Source of the DNA: Lophium mytilinum | Taxonomy: Eukaryota > Ascomycota > Dothideomycetes > Mytilinidiales > Mytilinidiaceae | Assembly (NCBI GenBank): GCA_010093605.1 | Contig: MU004183.1 | Location: 2,294,001-2,358,000, forward strand | Reading direction: 5' to 3' | DNA length: 64,000 bases | Shown here: positions 35,232 to 46,967 of the stretch, piece by piece | How positions within the stretch are numbered: position 1 is the stretch's first letter | Layout of the letters: the number at the start of each line of letters is the position of its first letter | Notes under the pieces: model-generated | What the model saw: only the letters and a program-made list of their open reading frames with translations | Database searches by the model: none | What the model was told of the DNA's origin: nothing | Made by a program: the position numbers and the translations under genes

Positions 35232-35659
35232 TATGATGGCGAATTCAGAGGACGCGCAAGATTTGCTACGGGATGGTGCTTGACGTGTTCTGTAGCGGAT
35301 CTCAACTTTGACAGTGCTCCCCTTTGACAATTATCATTCCAAGCAAGCACTTGCCTTACACCCAGTCCTCAACGATGATTGTGACAATTTTGCGGGAATA
35401 AGGTATTGCGTGGTCAACTTTCTAGGGATTCCCAAGTCAATCGCTTATGTATGGCTTCTTCTCACGTAACAATTGCTTATCATCGCAGCCAATTGTCTCA
35501 ACGCTTTCCTGCCGCGCCGAATAAGCTCACGATTTTTGGTCACATGAATTTTACGTACTAGACTACCCACATTCACAGTCAGGACTTCAAAAAGAACCCA
35601 GCAATAACGGCCTCCGCTTCTTTGATTGCTCTAACGAGTCAACAGCGTGAAAGCTTGAA
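35232..35659. other. convergent intergenic region
   Basis: This is 428 bases between converging SDR and AKR genes. Nothing else is seen. Confidence 0.5.
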
Positions 35660-36876
35660 CTAGTAGGCGACGATAGACCGGGATTGATATGGCTCCTCCA
35701 AGTATTGAACCTCCTCTTCTGTAAGTTGAACTTGCAATGCCAGCAGGGATTCATCTAGTCTCTCTTTCGAACTCAAGCCCAATATTGGATTCCCCCCTTT
35801 CCGCAAAACCCAAGCAGTCGAGATCGCAGCCATAGGGACCCCTTTTTTCACTGCCAGCTCTTCCACCCGATTCACAATCGTTTTTTCTACCTCCTCCGCG
35901 CCTGTTGGAAGCCTGAATTTGGCCGTCTGGCCTCGTTTAGTCACCAAACCCCAAGGGCGCGCAAGAACGCCCTGGGCGACCGGAGACCAAGGAAGAATCC
36001 CGATTCCCGCATAGGCACAGTACGGGAGCATTTCGCGCTCTTCTTCGCGGTACAGCAAGTTCATGTAGTTCTGCATACTGATAAACTTGTGCCAGCCATT
36101 CTTCTCTGCGACCGACTGCAATCTCTGCAACTCCCATGCTGCCATCTGTCAAGTCACATGTCAGCGCGCAGGTAATATCGCTCACCCAACTGGAAAGCGA
36201 ACAGACATACCGAACTTGCCCCTATATACCGGACCTTGCCACTCTCCACCACGTCGTTTAGAGCGCGCATGATCTCTTCGTAAGGAACGTCTCTATCTAA
36301 CCGATGGATCTGGAAGACATCGATGTATGTTCCCAGTCTTTCTACGCACGCATCCACTGCGTCAAGAATCTTTTTCCGGCTGAGGCCAACTCTATTCACC
36401 AAGGGCCCATCATTGGCCATGCACTCCGCTAGAGGAATCTGACTGCCATCTTGACTCACACCGAAGTACGACTTGGTGAGAATGACGACGTTCTCACGGG
36501 GAATCTTGTATTTCTTCAGGGCTTTGCCGACGATGCGTTCGCTTTCGCCGTGGGAGTATATGTCGGCCTGTGTTCCGATTAGTCTCAGTGAGTGGCTGCA
36601 AGGTAGGAGCTGCCGACTGACTGTGTCCCAGGTATTGATTCCAAGTTTGTAGGCGTGCTCTATAAGGGGCAGTGCTGCTTCCTCATCTTGTATCCATTCT
36701 TCCCACTGACTGCTGCCGAAAGAGAGAGTTCCGAGAACGATCTTGGAGATTTTCAAGCCTGAATTGCCTAGACTGGACGCGCAGACTACGGATCAGCGCC
36801 ATGTTCCGGGGAGCGTGATTGCTGGATCGTACCGAGTGTACTCCATCTGTTGCTTTGTGGAGGCTACAGTGGACAT
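35660..36876 (-). CDS. aldo-keto reductase, aryl-alcohol dehydrogenase-like
   Basis: Exons 36876-36833, 36772-36622, 36567-36211 and 36145-35660 give 345 aa. The AKR catalytic tetrad is visible: Asp and Tyr in NTWDTADIYSHGESE, Lys in VVILTKSY, and His in VFQIHRLD. Further family segments are SSMAAWELQ at the third splice site, WSPVAQGVLARP and GLSSKERLDESL. The enzyme should reduce an aldehyde or ketone with NADPH in the cytosol. The aryl-alcohol dehydrogenase branch fits an aromatic pathway. It starts 796 bases from the divergent second P450, so the two may be controlled together. Confidence 0.92.
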
Positions 36877-37672
36877 CTTGGCTCCTAATGCTTTGGGAAG
36901 ACATAGTTAGTCAATGATATGAGCCTAGATTCTATCACGGTCATGACAGACACCGAGTTGACGAAACTTACTCGACGGGCCCGGAAATGATCTTGATGCC
37001 CTAGGCGATCGGTGATCTAGGGGCTATTTTCTTTCTGCGAGGTAGCGGATGCACTCGATAGCAATGAGCTCCTGCTCCCGATTATACGCTTCGATCTGCG
37101 CGCGCTGGTAGAATTGCTAATTTATAGCTTGCAATAGCGGACCTGGGCGTTTGTCGAATAAACGAGTATTAGGCTAGCGATATCCTCCTTCTCTTTTAAC
37201 AAAAAGGGAAGATGATCATTGACTGATCGTCGAAAATAAATCCATAAACCGCCTTCGCGGGTAGGTTAGCAGTAATATTGCTGATAGACCTGGGAGAAAT
37301 TCGTCCGCTCCTTCCTAGCCTATCTCTCTCAAAGTATTTCGTGTAACCTGATTGCTCCCCGCCTACAAGGTACAGAGCACTTGTCACACAGACGACTTAA
37401 CGTTCCGGGTCATTTGTGGGGTAGTGCGGAGGTGAAAGAGAAAGGGATTTGTTGCCCATCTGTCCGCCTTGCCATGGGCTAAATCACGCCGGGGTCGCCA
37501 CTAGACAATAGATGAAATTAATAATAATAAGAACCTGGTGAACATTCAAAGACAGTCCGGCCTGCCATATCATAATTATAAGCTTATAGCACAGTACTTC
37601 ACCGAGGCTTAACTCTCAAAACCCCAGTGTTCATTGTTTCCATCTCTCTTGCAGCTGTTTCTCGTCACCAAC
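36877..37672. promoter_or_regulatory. divergent promoter between AKR and second P450
   Basis: This is 796 bases between divergent start codons. No site is assigned and no repeat is seen. Confidence 0.4.
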
Positions 37673-39782
37673 ATGGCTCTCAAAAATGCGATGGCCAGTT
37701 TCCACCACACTATGGGCGAAACTCCCTGGGTTAAAGCTGGTTTGGTGGTTTTGGTGCTTTATAGCATCTACCGGATTCTTCAAATTGGTAAACGAGACAA
37801 GCGCATGCCTCCGGGGCCCCCAACAATCCCATTGCTTGGTAATCTCCATCAAATTCCTATCACAGGGTTGTATAAGAAGTATGCAGTACCATTCGTCAAG
37901 TGCGCAATGGTAGAGTAGCCGGCTAATTCATGGTAGGATGAGGGACTGGGGTGAGAAGTACGGGGGCATATACTCGCTGAAGTTCGCGTCTTCCAATGTC
38001 ATTGTCCTATACGACCGCAAGGCCATCCATGAGCTTGTTGACAAAAGGGGATTGCTCTACGCCGAACGACCACACAGTTATGTCACCAACTTGGTGACAC
38101 ATGGTGACAGTCTAATCTGGCAAGACCATCATGAGAAGCAGAAAGTAAAACGCAAGATTACTACACACAACTTCTCGGTTCGTTGGCGATTTCCAATGTT
38201 AGGAAGCGGGCTACCACTGACGTAAATGATCAGCCATTAATTCTTGATGAAAAGGTTGCGCCAGTGCAGGATGCCGAGTAAGCTGACTTTCTTCAGCCCT
38301 GAGTCTATGCTGTTGCGGCGGGTTTTGGTTATTTAACCCCCTTAGCTCGTCACCTGCTGACACTATTATTCGACAGAGTCACGGTTTTGCTGAACGACCT
38401 GCTGGAGAGACCACGAGATATCTACTACCACATGAGGCGATTGACTTCGTCTATCGCGACTATTCTTGTGTTTGGCCAACGCGCAACGACGTATGAGGAC
38501 TTCTGGGGTCACGTAGGCTCGCATCTTCCCCTGTGTGCCTATTAATATCTAACGGGAAATAGTGTGTGTACGACGCCTTGGACCGGGTACGTTAATGCGC
38601 TTGCCAACCTGAAAGCTGATGCTAACAAGGTCACTCGCTTAGTTTGGTGAAGCACTCGAGCCTGGTGCCAACCCACCAGTGGATGAGTTTCCTTTTTTGA
38701 AGTACATTCCCCTCTTTCTGGCACCGTGGAAAAGACGCGCCATCTATGCCGGAGATGTCATGAACAAAATCTGGGCTGAGGCGCGCAAGCGTGTTGATGA
38801 TCGACGGGCGCGGGGCGACATTCGTACCTCTCTTGGTTCGCTGGCTGACAAGCTTCTGGACGAGTATGCGGAGAAGGGAACGAACCTTGGAAAAGATGAG
38901 TTGGATCATTTCTTCGGATTGCTGGTTGAAGGCGGTGCCGAAACTACTTCCTCGACCATGCTGACGCTCGTGCTGTGTCTCGCCTTGAACCCTCGAGTCC
39001 AGATCAAAGCCAGGAAAGAGCTGGATGCTGTGTGCGGATCGGAACGGTAAGTGTCTGCCCGACGTCGAATTCGGCCGCAGAAGTCTTTTAACACGCTGTT
39101 AGAATGCCAGAGTGGTCTGACTTTGCTCGGCTCCCATACATCAACTCCATCATTAAGGAAGGCATGCGGTGGCGCCCAGCGTGAGTTTGACACAGCAGAG
39201 ACTGCTAATGAATGCTAAAGAGATGTAGCGTCCCTCTTGGCATCCCGCACCGCGTCGCTGCGGATGACTACTACGAGGGCATGTTGATCCCCAAGGACTC
39301 GACCATCTTCATGCCCACCTGGGCTCTTCAACACGCCGAGCATCTTGGCTACGACGAGCCGTATGCCTTCAAACCCGAGAGGTACGCAAAACACACGAAA
39401 CTGGCGAACGACTACGCGGGAGGCGCAGATTACAACAATCGAGATAAGTATTGACTGGCCTGGATACTCTGGACGTTTAGCTGACGGTTTCGCACATCAC
39501 TATGGATACGGAACTGGGCGCCGCATGTGTCCTGGGATCCACCTCGCGGAACGGACTCAATGGCGCATTGCAGCCAAGCTGCTGTGGGCATTCGAGATCC
39601 TTCCCGGAGTGGACAAGACGACTGGAAAACCGGTGAACTTGGACCCGAACGCGTACGTCGAAGGTCTTCTCCACGGGCCAGCGCCTTTCGAGGTCATATT
39701 CAAACCGCGGAGTCAGGCGCATGTAGACGTAATAACACGCGAGCTGGCCAGCGCCAGGAAGTTCCTCGAGCCATATGAGTAA
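37673..39782 (+). CDS. cytochrome P450 (CYP619-like), second copy, last intron does not close in frame
   Basis: The coding segments I can place are 37673-37878, 37937-38177, 38234-38277, 38377-38512, 38563-38586, 38643-39046, 39103-39180, 39229-39447 and 39481-39782. The first eight join in phase and match the P450 at 21127 almost exon for exon, with one extra intron (39047-39102). Motifs are PPGPPTIPLLGN, VEGGAETT, EGMR, FKPERY and the haem loop YGYGTGRRMCPG. The final intron fails. The only donor (39448) and the only usable acceptor (39480) would give a 33-nt intron and put the haem exon out of frame. The equivalent intron in the first copy is 44 nt and in phase. Either about 10 nt were lost, making the gene non-functional, or there is a sequence error. 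Confidence 0.8.
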
Positions 39783-41127
39783 GGAAGGGGAACATTCCCA
39801 CTAGCGAGGCCAGCAAGTTCCTCGTAGAGAGATCCAGCTCTCTAGGCCTGAGCCAGTCATGGTCATCTCTTGGCCTATTGAACTTAGTTTGGCGCAGATC
39901 GGCGAGATGATACATCCAAGAGTAGCTAGAATACTCTGGAACAGTCGATACTCGACTTCACCAAGACTATCGAATTTGGGGTTAAACACTGACTGTCTGA
40001 TGCTGACTCCCGTGGTGATTCCATGCGGTGCCCCGCAGCAATCAGGCATGCAACCTTCTCCCTAGCTTGTTCATGATGGATGCTGGTGCGTGTGAGGTGT
40101 ACGGTGTGAAGTGTGCGTGAAGATGACCCGTAATCCACCCGGAGTCATTGGCTTCGAAGTTGACGCTTGCAGGCCCCACGGATGAATTGCGCTTGCTACC
40201 TAGTGTTAGCTCGTTTTGCATTACGGTCGACATTGATTTCTTTCCTGCCCAGCACGCTTACTCGGCACGGGTATCTTTCTAATCTGCTACGGTCAGCTGG
40301 TTCCCTTGGGATACTTAGACATCAAACAATACAATCCTCTGCCACCCATAGTTCCACCGAACCTCATCACCGCCATTGCGGTTTTTGCCGCAGGGAATTA
40401 GAGTTGTTCCAGCAGACAGGGGAGCTGAGCATCCCCACGGGGAAACGTCAGGGTTCCCCGCAGAGCTTCAGGCTGAGACGATTTTGGTTGGTCCGCTAAA
40501 ACGCCCGGTAGAGTGAAAGAGGGTCGGTCCCTACGAAGATCCCGCGTTCCTCAATCAGCTAGGCTATATTCGACTAGCTGGGTACTCGGACCTCACACGA
40601 CACGTGTCAGGCACGTTGCATCGTGGTGGATGTCTTCTAGCTTTCTCCTTATCTTGACTACTAACCAGCCAGCCTTCAACTCCGCTGCATCAACGCGACC
40701 TAGGAATCGCACATGCGGCTCCATTCGGTGCTCGGCTGGACCGTCGACGTGGCTGTCATGGAGACGTTGAAAAACCTAGTCTGTCTCTAGGTAAGAGGAG
40801 CCGTCGGTCGGTTTGGGGCTTGCTAATGGGTAGTTCCCCCGTAGAGCTGCTGCAACCTATCGGCCAGATGATCGCTGGCCGCCAAGGGCCGCATGACCTG
40901 GGAAAGGCGCAAGTTCTGGGTAAGCCTCGAGCTTTTCCAATTAAGCATACATGCTTTCTGCCGCGGAGCCTTCCATCTGCGGGGACTTCAAATTCGACCA
41001 CTCCCCCGTCTGCACCGTCCCGAGACTCTCTCGTCTGCTCGCAGTCGCGCACCAGGCCCGCCGCAACGGACACGACCAGCCAGATTGAGCACCTTTGCAG
41101 CGCCATTCTCCGTGGCCCCGATCCAAG
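39783..41127. other. regulator promoter region
   Basis: This is 1.3 kb between the second P450 and the Zn2Cys6 regulator. Frames are short. No zinc-cluster coding lies here: the finger starts at 41188. No repeat was recognised. Confidence 0.45.
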
Positions 41128-43859
41128 ATGCAGACAGGTACCCAGGATGCGATCGCGGTGATGACTGCCAGTGTGTCGGATCTGTCTTGTGGGCCGTGCC
41201 GGAGGTGAGTTGACGACCGCGCAACCTTCGCCCTTCAAATCCTCGCGGCCATGTCGCTAACATGCGACATGACAGACGAAAAGCGAAATGGTGAGCACTG
41301 GCCTTCAAGAAGTCTCGGTATGTGTCTAGAGAACGACAGTAACACCCGTATGACAGTGATCGCACACTCCCATCATGTCGGCTCTGTCTCAAGGCCACGG
41401 AGCCATGCATCTACCCACTCAAACGTGGCCGGCCTGGGCCCAAGACCGGTAACTCTCCGTCAGGTATTGGTGGTACGAACCGATTGCTTACATCTTCGCG
41501 ACAGGCTCGACGCAGAAGAGGCCACGGCGGGCAAGGAAGACCAGAACCCCAGATCCACGCGCACCATCACGGGTCGAAGGGCAAGCAGGTTCGTCCACCG
41601 AGGCTCCAAGTGACCGCCGGTCTGTTGGCGTGGAGAGCTCGGTGTTTTCTGATGCTCAGACCGCGGGAACCGACCTCTCGTCGCAGTCATTTCGACCCGA
41701 ACCGTCAACAGCTACGACTTTCAGCACCTACGCTGACACGTCAAATGCTTCCAAGCGTGCGGCTGCAACCCAACCAGTACATGAAGGCGCTCGGCGAGTG
41801 AGTCCGACGGGCGGAGGCGATGCACCTGTCTTCTGGGACCCCCTCGTGCCGGATCCCTTCAATGGTCCTACGACCCATTCAGACGCGATGCTGCATACGT
41901 ACCACTCCCTCAACATCTCCCCGAACACGCTACAGCAACTGTGAGTATAGTTTTAAGTTGAAATTCTGGGTCTAATCTTAGACCCGCTCGCACAGTTCCT
42001 GGATGCAAGCTAATGACTGTCTAATCAGTCTCGACTCCTATTTTGCAAATATGACGACGTTTTCCCTCTTTCACCAGCCCACCTTCAATGAGAAGATCCG
42101 GACCATCGGGCCTTCACTCTTACTCAACGCACTCCTGGCATCCATGTTCTCCTTTTCCGGCCGGTTCGAGATGCAAGACACAAGCTCCACGCAAATGGAT
42201 CCGGCCAACGAACTCCCGAGTGACATCCCGTGCGGCGACCACTTCCACCAGCTCGCACTGCGTTTTGAGGAGGAGATGCTAACCATTCTCTCGGACGAGA
42301 CGCCACCCCTGGCCTTTCTCCAAGCCGTCGTCCTGACGACCTTCTTCCAGCTGACCAAAGGCGTGCACGGTCGCGCCTGGCGATGGCTCGGAACCTGTAT
42401 CCGGGTCGCGTACGAGCTGAACTTACATCTCATCGACTCGAACTCGCCTGAGGAGCACGTGCCGTCAACGGCCGAGGAACTGCGGGCGTGGACTGTGGCC
42501 GAAGAGGGTCGCCGCTGCTGGTGGGCCATCTGGGAAATGGATGCTTTTGCCAGCACCATCCGGCGTGTGCCCACCGGCATTAGCTGGCCGCGGAACCAGA
42601 CATATCTGCCTGTCGAGGATCGGCTGTGGTTCGAGTCGAAGTACCACGCGAGCTGCCGCCTCCCAGTCAAACCATCTGATCGCTGGAAACGGCTCCAAGA
42701 GCGTGGCAACGAGTCCCACGCAGCCTGGTACATCGTGGTGACTTCGCTGATGCAAGAGGCACAAGTGCTGGCAAATATGGAGGGATGCCTGGAGCGGGTG
42801 CATCCCTCGACGTCGCCGTTTGCGCGTCGCGGCAGCCACGAGAGCAGTGTGGCCGACGACCTGAAGGTGATTGCACACGCGTTGCAGTGCACGTTATTGG
42901 CACTGCCCCAGGTGTTGCAGTATCACAACGAGCCGTTGAGCTTTGTGTCGCTGGACTCGTCCGAGATCGGTGGTACTCGAAGACTGCACAGTGCCAAGTA
43001 CAGCATCTATCTCATGGCCCAGATGACGCGCTTCATGATCTGCCACCACTACACGTTTGGTGGGCCGTCTTGCGCCTCGGATAGGATCGCTGGGCCGCCT
43101 GAAGACCACCCCGGCTTGGGCTTGCTATGCACGACGCGGCCGCCCAACGCAAACGGCCTTGAGCACTACGCCGAAGCGGTCGACAACATTGTGCTGCTGC
43201 TTCATCGCAGCTCCGCCGTACACATCCGCTACGTCAACCCCTTTCTCGCCACTATCATCTGGCTCGCGGCCGCGGTGCAGCTCATGCACAAGAAATTCGG
43301 CCCTTCAACCGCCAACCGCGACTTGGTTGACGTTAAGCTGGACGTCTTACGCCTTACCTACAAGCAGTTTGTCAAGTTTTGGAGCGCGCCCATCGGTCTC
43401 CTCCATGCCCTCGACTCGTTGGAAACGCACTTCGACCGCCTTATTGATCCCGAGTCTGTAAGCCGTTTACCCGTCCAGCATCGCCGTCGAGCTTCGGCAC
43501 TCGACAGTCTCGATGCTAGCCTCCCTGACGCGTCGACATCCCACGGCCCCGGATATAAGAGCAGCCGGACCCAGCCCAACCTGACCGGCTCCGGGGTTAA
43601 TCCCATGATGGTGTCTGACAAAGGTGGTTCACGTCCCATGGATGGTAACGAGAGCAGCAACAACGCCTTAGGCGATCATGCAAACCCTCATTTACCTACG
43701 AACCATCCGATGCGCATACCACCGAGCGCGGACCCGATGTTGGACGACATGAACTTTGCAGCAGTAGACTTTGATTTCGGCGACGATTCCGACCTTCCCC
43801 TGTGTCTGGACGGCTTGCTTTTCGGGTCCTATGCTGAGGGCACCGGCCCGGTTGGGTGA
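41128..43859 (+). CDS. Zn2Cys6 transcription factor, probable cluster regulator
   Basis: Exons 41128-41204, 41276-41290, 41357-41448, 41505-41940 and 42029-43859 give 816 aa. The binuclear zinc cluster is assembled over three exons: CGPCRRRKAKC then DRTLPSC, RLC and LKATEPC, with spacing C-x2-C-x6-C-x6-C-x2-C-x6-C at residues 21-48. The second exon is only 15 nt. A basic linker follows (QKRPRRARKTRTPDPR). The fungal transcription factor domain starts at LDSYFANMTTFSLFHQPTF, and EEGRRCWWAIWEMDAFAS is its typical middle motif. The C-terminus is acidic (DFDFGDDSDLPL), suitable for activation. As the only regulator in the cluster, lying at its right edge, it is the likely pathway-specific activator. 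Confidence 0.93.
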
Positions 43860-44794
43860 TGAGTAGTGCGGCGGGAAAATGTAATTTTTGACGTGCACGT
43901 GAAACATGCTGTCACGGCGTTGTGAAGAATGAGAATGAGAAAGTTGTGGTGGGCCCCCTTTTCACAACGATCTCGACTGGGAAAAGTAAGAGGCTTATGC
44001 ATGAGATGGAGGATGGATGAGCCATTAGCAGTGGTATGTCTCCTGCATTTGTTAAACCGTGGGGAGTTCGCTGACGTCGCCCTAGGCGTACGGCACGACG
44101 GTGTAAGCTGGACACTCGGTCTTTCCGAGACAGTTTCTAGCGCGCATTTAATTGAAAGCTTCCATAGCCCGGCAGCGGTCGAAGGCGCCGGAAGTCCTGA
44201 CGAATGGGACTGGGAAAATTACACTCGGACTGCGATAGGTCAGGGACCGACTTATTTGAGTAGACTGTTGGCATTCTGTCTTTCATCTCGCTATTGCGCT
44301 AAGAGGAGACTAAGTGAAAAAGTCTTGAGACCTGAGTATTCGACATGGCGTGGAAGGACTCGATGAGTCGCAAGCCACGAAGGTGGTATGGGGGTGCGTT
44401 TCTGACAAGATTGAGATCGGAGTATAGGTAGGAGCTTAAGCAGTCCCTTCTATGAATGGGCTGGGATCGTAATCTCATATAGTAAAGCTAGTACTCGGCG
44501 TCGCCGCTCACCGAAGGCCCCCTCAAGGCTGAGTCTCGAGGCTGCGGCGAGCAGGCTTGGCCTAATGCATGATCTTGGCATCTAAAAGACTTAGGGACGC
44601 CTAAGGCAATCTTGATAGGAGCACTTTAGCTTGCTGCACTGCGAATGTGCGTAACCCAAGATTTGGGAAACAGGAGTGTAGAAATTCGTGAAATGATTTT
44701 GGGTAGTGAAGAGAGCGAGGAGAGCCTTGCGAGAAATTCCCGAGCACGAAGAAAAAGCGTTCCTACATCAATTCCGTCAATGGGAAGTACCTAA
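43860..44794. other. convergent intergenic region at right edge of cluster
   Basis: This is 935 bases between the converging regulator and kinase genes. Small frames are present but none is convincing. No repeat is seen. Confidence 0.5.
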
Positions 44795-46967
44795 TCAGCG
44801 TACAGTGAAGTCGTCCAGCTCATCGGAAGTGTCTGAGAAATCATCGTCTGGGAAACGACAACATATCCCGCAGAAAATTGGGTTGGTGCTAGCAGTGATG
44901 GATACCACCAATGCGGACGCAGTTGGACGTGACTGCTGATCTACCGATAGCATTTGCTGGACCCACGCTATAGGCCGATTGTCGCATAGATCTGGCTTTT
45001 CTTCGAGCTCTGCAAGAAGTTCTTGCAAGGCAGTGGGGTTCGTGCGGACGAAATGTCCTTGAGATCCGTGCTCTTTCAAAAACTCGTACATATACTCGAC
45101 TTTTAGCCCTTTAAGAACCACAACCATCTCGAGGAAGACAACTCCAAGGCTCCAGATATCGGACGACGTGTTTCGAGGCTCGTGCAACATAACCTCCGGC
45201 GCGCAGTACTTCGGAGTCATCCCGTTCGCCATGCTAACCGTTGTGCTTCCATCAGCATCTGTGAAGTCCAACGAAAGCCCGAAATCGGTGAACAGGACTT
45301 TTCCCTGCTTCACCAGGATGTTTTGCGGTTTGATGTCCTTGTGGCGAATGTTTTGCGAATGCAGATACTCGAGTGCCGTGACTAGACAGCCAAGAAACGT
45401 GCGCAGGTCCGGAGTCTTGACTGCCTCGATCCGCGCAAGGTAGGTGGATAGGTCCATATCTGCCACGGGTGACATGATCAAGCCCATATATCGTGGATCA
45501 GTGTAGCTTCCAACAAAATCGACGATGTGGATGTGCTCCAAGCGTTTCAGGATTTGAATTTCAGCAATGAACTGGTTCATGGCTTCTGTTCTTCGCCCGC
45601 CAAACATAGCGGCCCGAGGCACTTGTTTCCTGGCGTACTCACGGAAGCTGATTGAGCTGAGAACCTTATCTACTTGGCCAAAACCACCGGAGCCTAGGGT
45701 CCCCTTGGTCTCAAAAGGCAAAGGCTCGCCGCGTCGGAAGTGGCAGTGTTGGCCCATTTGACCTTTCTCAAGATCTATGGACTTCGTCAGAACCAGATCC
45801 TGGGCATCCACGAACTTCGAGCGATAACTTGGACGGAGACAGTGTGGAAGACTTCTCTCGGTCACGGGAAACCAGTAATCGGAGAACCCAAGGTCAACGA
45901 AGCTATCAAGAATATCGAGGCAGTTGATAGTTCGGAGCACGATATACGTTCGCGGAATAGTGCTCCAGCGCGGATTCACCATCTTCAAAATCGATGAGAT
46001 CTCGTATATTTCTGAATCGGTGTATGGGGCTCGACGTCCGGTGCCCTGCTGAAACAATGCACCTAGGCGACCTTGAGCTACCTCCGTAGTGCTTTGTATG
46101 ATACTTAGCGGGAAAACGATATCTGGAATCGATGAGATCTCGTTGGCGTTTGAAGCGGTGTATGGGGCTCGAAATCCAGTGCCTTGCGGGGATAACGCGC
46201 TTAAGCGACCCTGAGCTATCTCTGCCGTTTCTACGAAGTCTGGCGAAGAATCGAAATCCATCAACTTCTGTAGCAGGATCTTGGAACGAACTGTATCCTT
46301 GTGTTCTTTCCCTAGGGTCTTCTCGCGTCCTTGTATTACCTGATGATATAGCTCTTCTGCCTCGNNNNNNNNNNNNNNNNNNNNNNNNNNNNNNNNNNNN
46401 NNNNNNNNNNNNNNNNNNNNNNNNNNNNNNNNNNNNNNNNNNNNNNNNNNNNNNNNNNNNNNNNNNNNNNNNNNNNNNNNNNNNNNNNNNNNNNNNNNNN
46501 NNNNNNNNNNNNNNNNNNNNNNNNNNNNNNNNNNNNNNNNNNNNNNNNNNNNNNNNNNNNNNNNNNNNNNNNNNNNNNNTCTTCTCGCGTCCTTGCATTG
46601 CCTGATAATATAGCTCCTGTGCCTCGACGTCCTTCTTTTGGTCATAGAGGCAGTGTGCTAGCCAGTGCTTACTACTAAAAGTGTCTCTATGCTCTTTCCC
46701 TAGAACCTTCTCGCGTCCTCGTTCTACCTGTTGACATAGCGCTTCTGCCTCAGGGTACTTCTGCTGCAAAGAGAGTGTCCTTGCTAACCAGTCCTTGCTT
46801 TCCAACGTGTCTACATGCCTTTCGCCCAGGGCCTGTTCGCGTTCTTCTACCGACCGTCGGAACAGCTCCTCCGCCTCGGGCAATCTCTGCCGGAAGTACC
46901 TTTTCTTTCCTAAATTATACTTCTTTGCTCCTGGTCTATTGTCCAGAAGTGCTACTAGGCGTTCCAT
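44795..46967 (-). CDS. TPR-repeat Ser/Thr protein kinase, interrupted by an assembly gap
   Basis: The ATG at 46967 opens a run of 42-residue kinesin-light-chain-like TPR units: LPEAEELFRRSVEEREQALG, YPEAEALCQQVERGREKVLG and DVEAQELYYQAMQGREK. The run enters the 215-N gap and resumes with AEELYHQVIQGREKTLG. A linker follows, then a complete kinase domain: GTLGSGGFGQV, the Lys in EYARKQVP, HKDIKPQNIL (HKD in place of HRD), DFGLSLDF and the CAPEV motif. The frame before the gap differs by one from the frame after it, which only reflects the arbitrary number of Ns. A TPR array with a C-terminal kinase suggests a signalling protein, possibly related to fungal NLR-like receptors. No nucleotide-binding domain is present. 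Confidence 0.8.
46365..46579. other. assembly gap (215 N) inside the TPR array
   Basis: The run of Ns sits between copies of a 126-nt coding repeat. Copies to its right start at 46581, 46707 and 46833, exactly 126 apart. The gap is the usual result of short reads failing across near-identical repeats. Confidence 0.97.

Larger units (their letters stand above)
21127..43859. other. candidate oxidative/catabolic gene cluster
   Basis: In order: P450 (+), MFS transporter (-), SDR (+), extradiol-type dioxygenase (-), SDR relic (+), SnoaL-like (+), cytochrome b5 (+), SDR (+), aldo-keto reductase (-), P450 (+), Zn2Cys6 regulator (+). The genes on both sides (SHMT; TPR kinase, FMP25, COG3) are unrelated. 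A regulator, a transporter, a redox partner and paired oxidoreductases together are the usual make-up of a fungal pathway cluster. No backbone synthase is present, which favours catabolism or a partial biosynthetic cluster. The substrate is not determined by the sequence. Confidence 0.65.

Noticed and set aside
21127-43859. Patulin- or yanuthone-type biosynthetic cluster
   Set aside because: The P450s recall those pathways, but no 6-MSA-type polyketide synthase or decarboxylase is present in the window, and an extradiol-type dioxygenase is not part of them as I know them.
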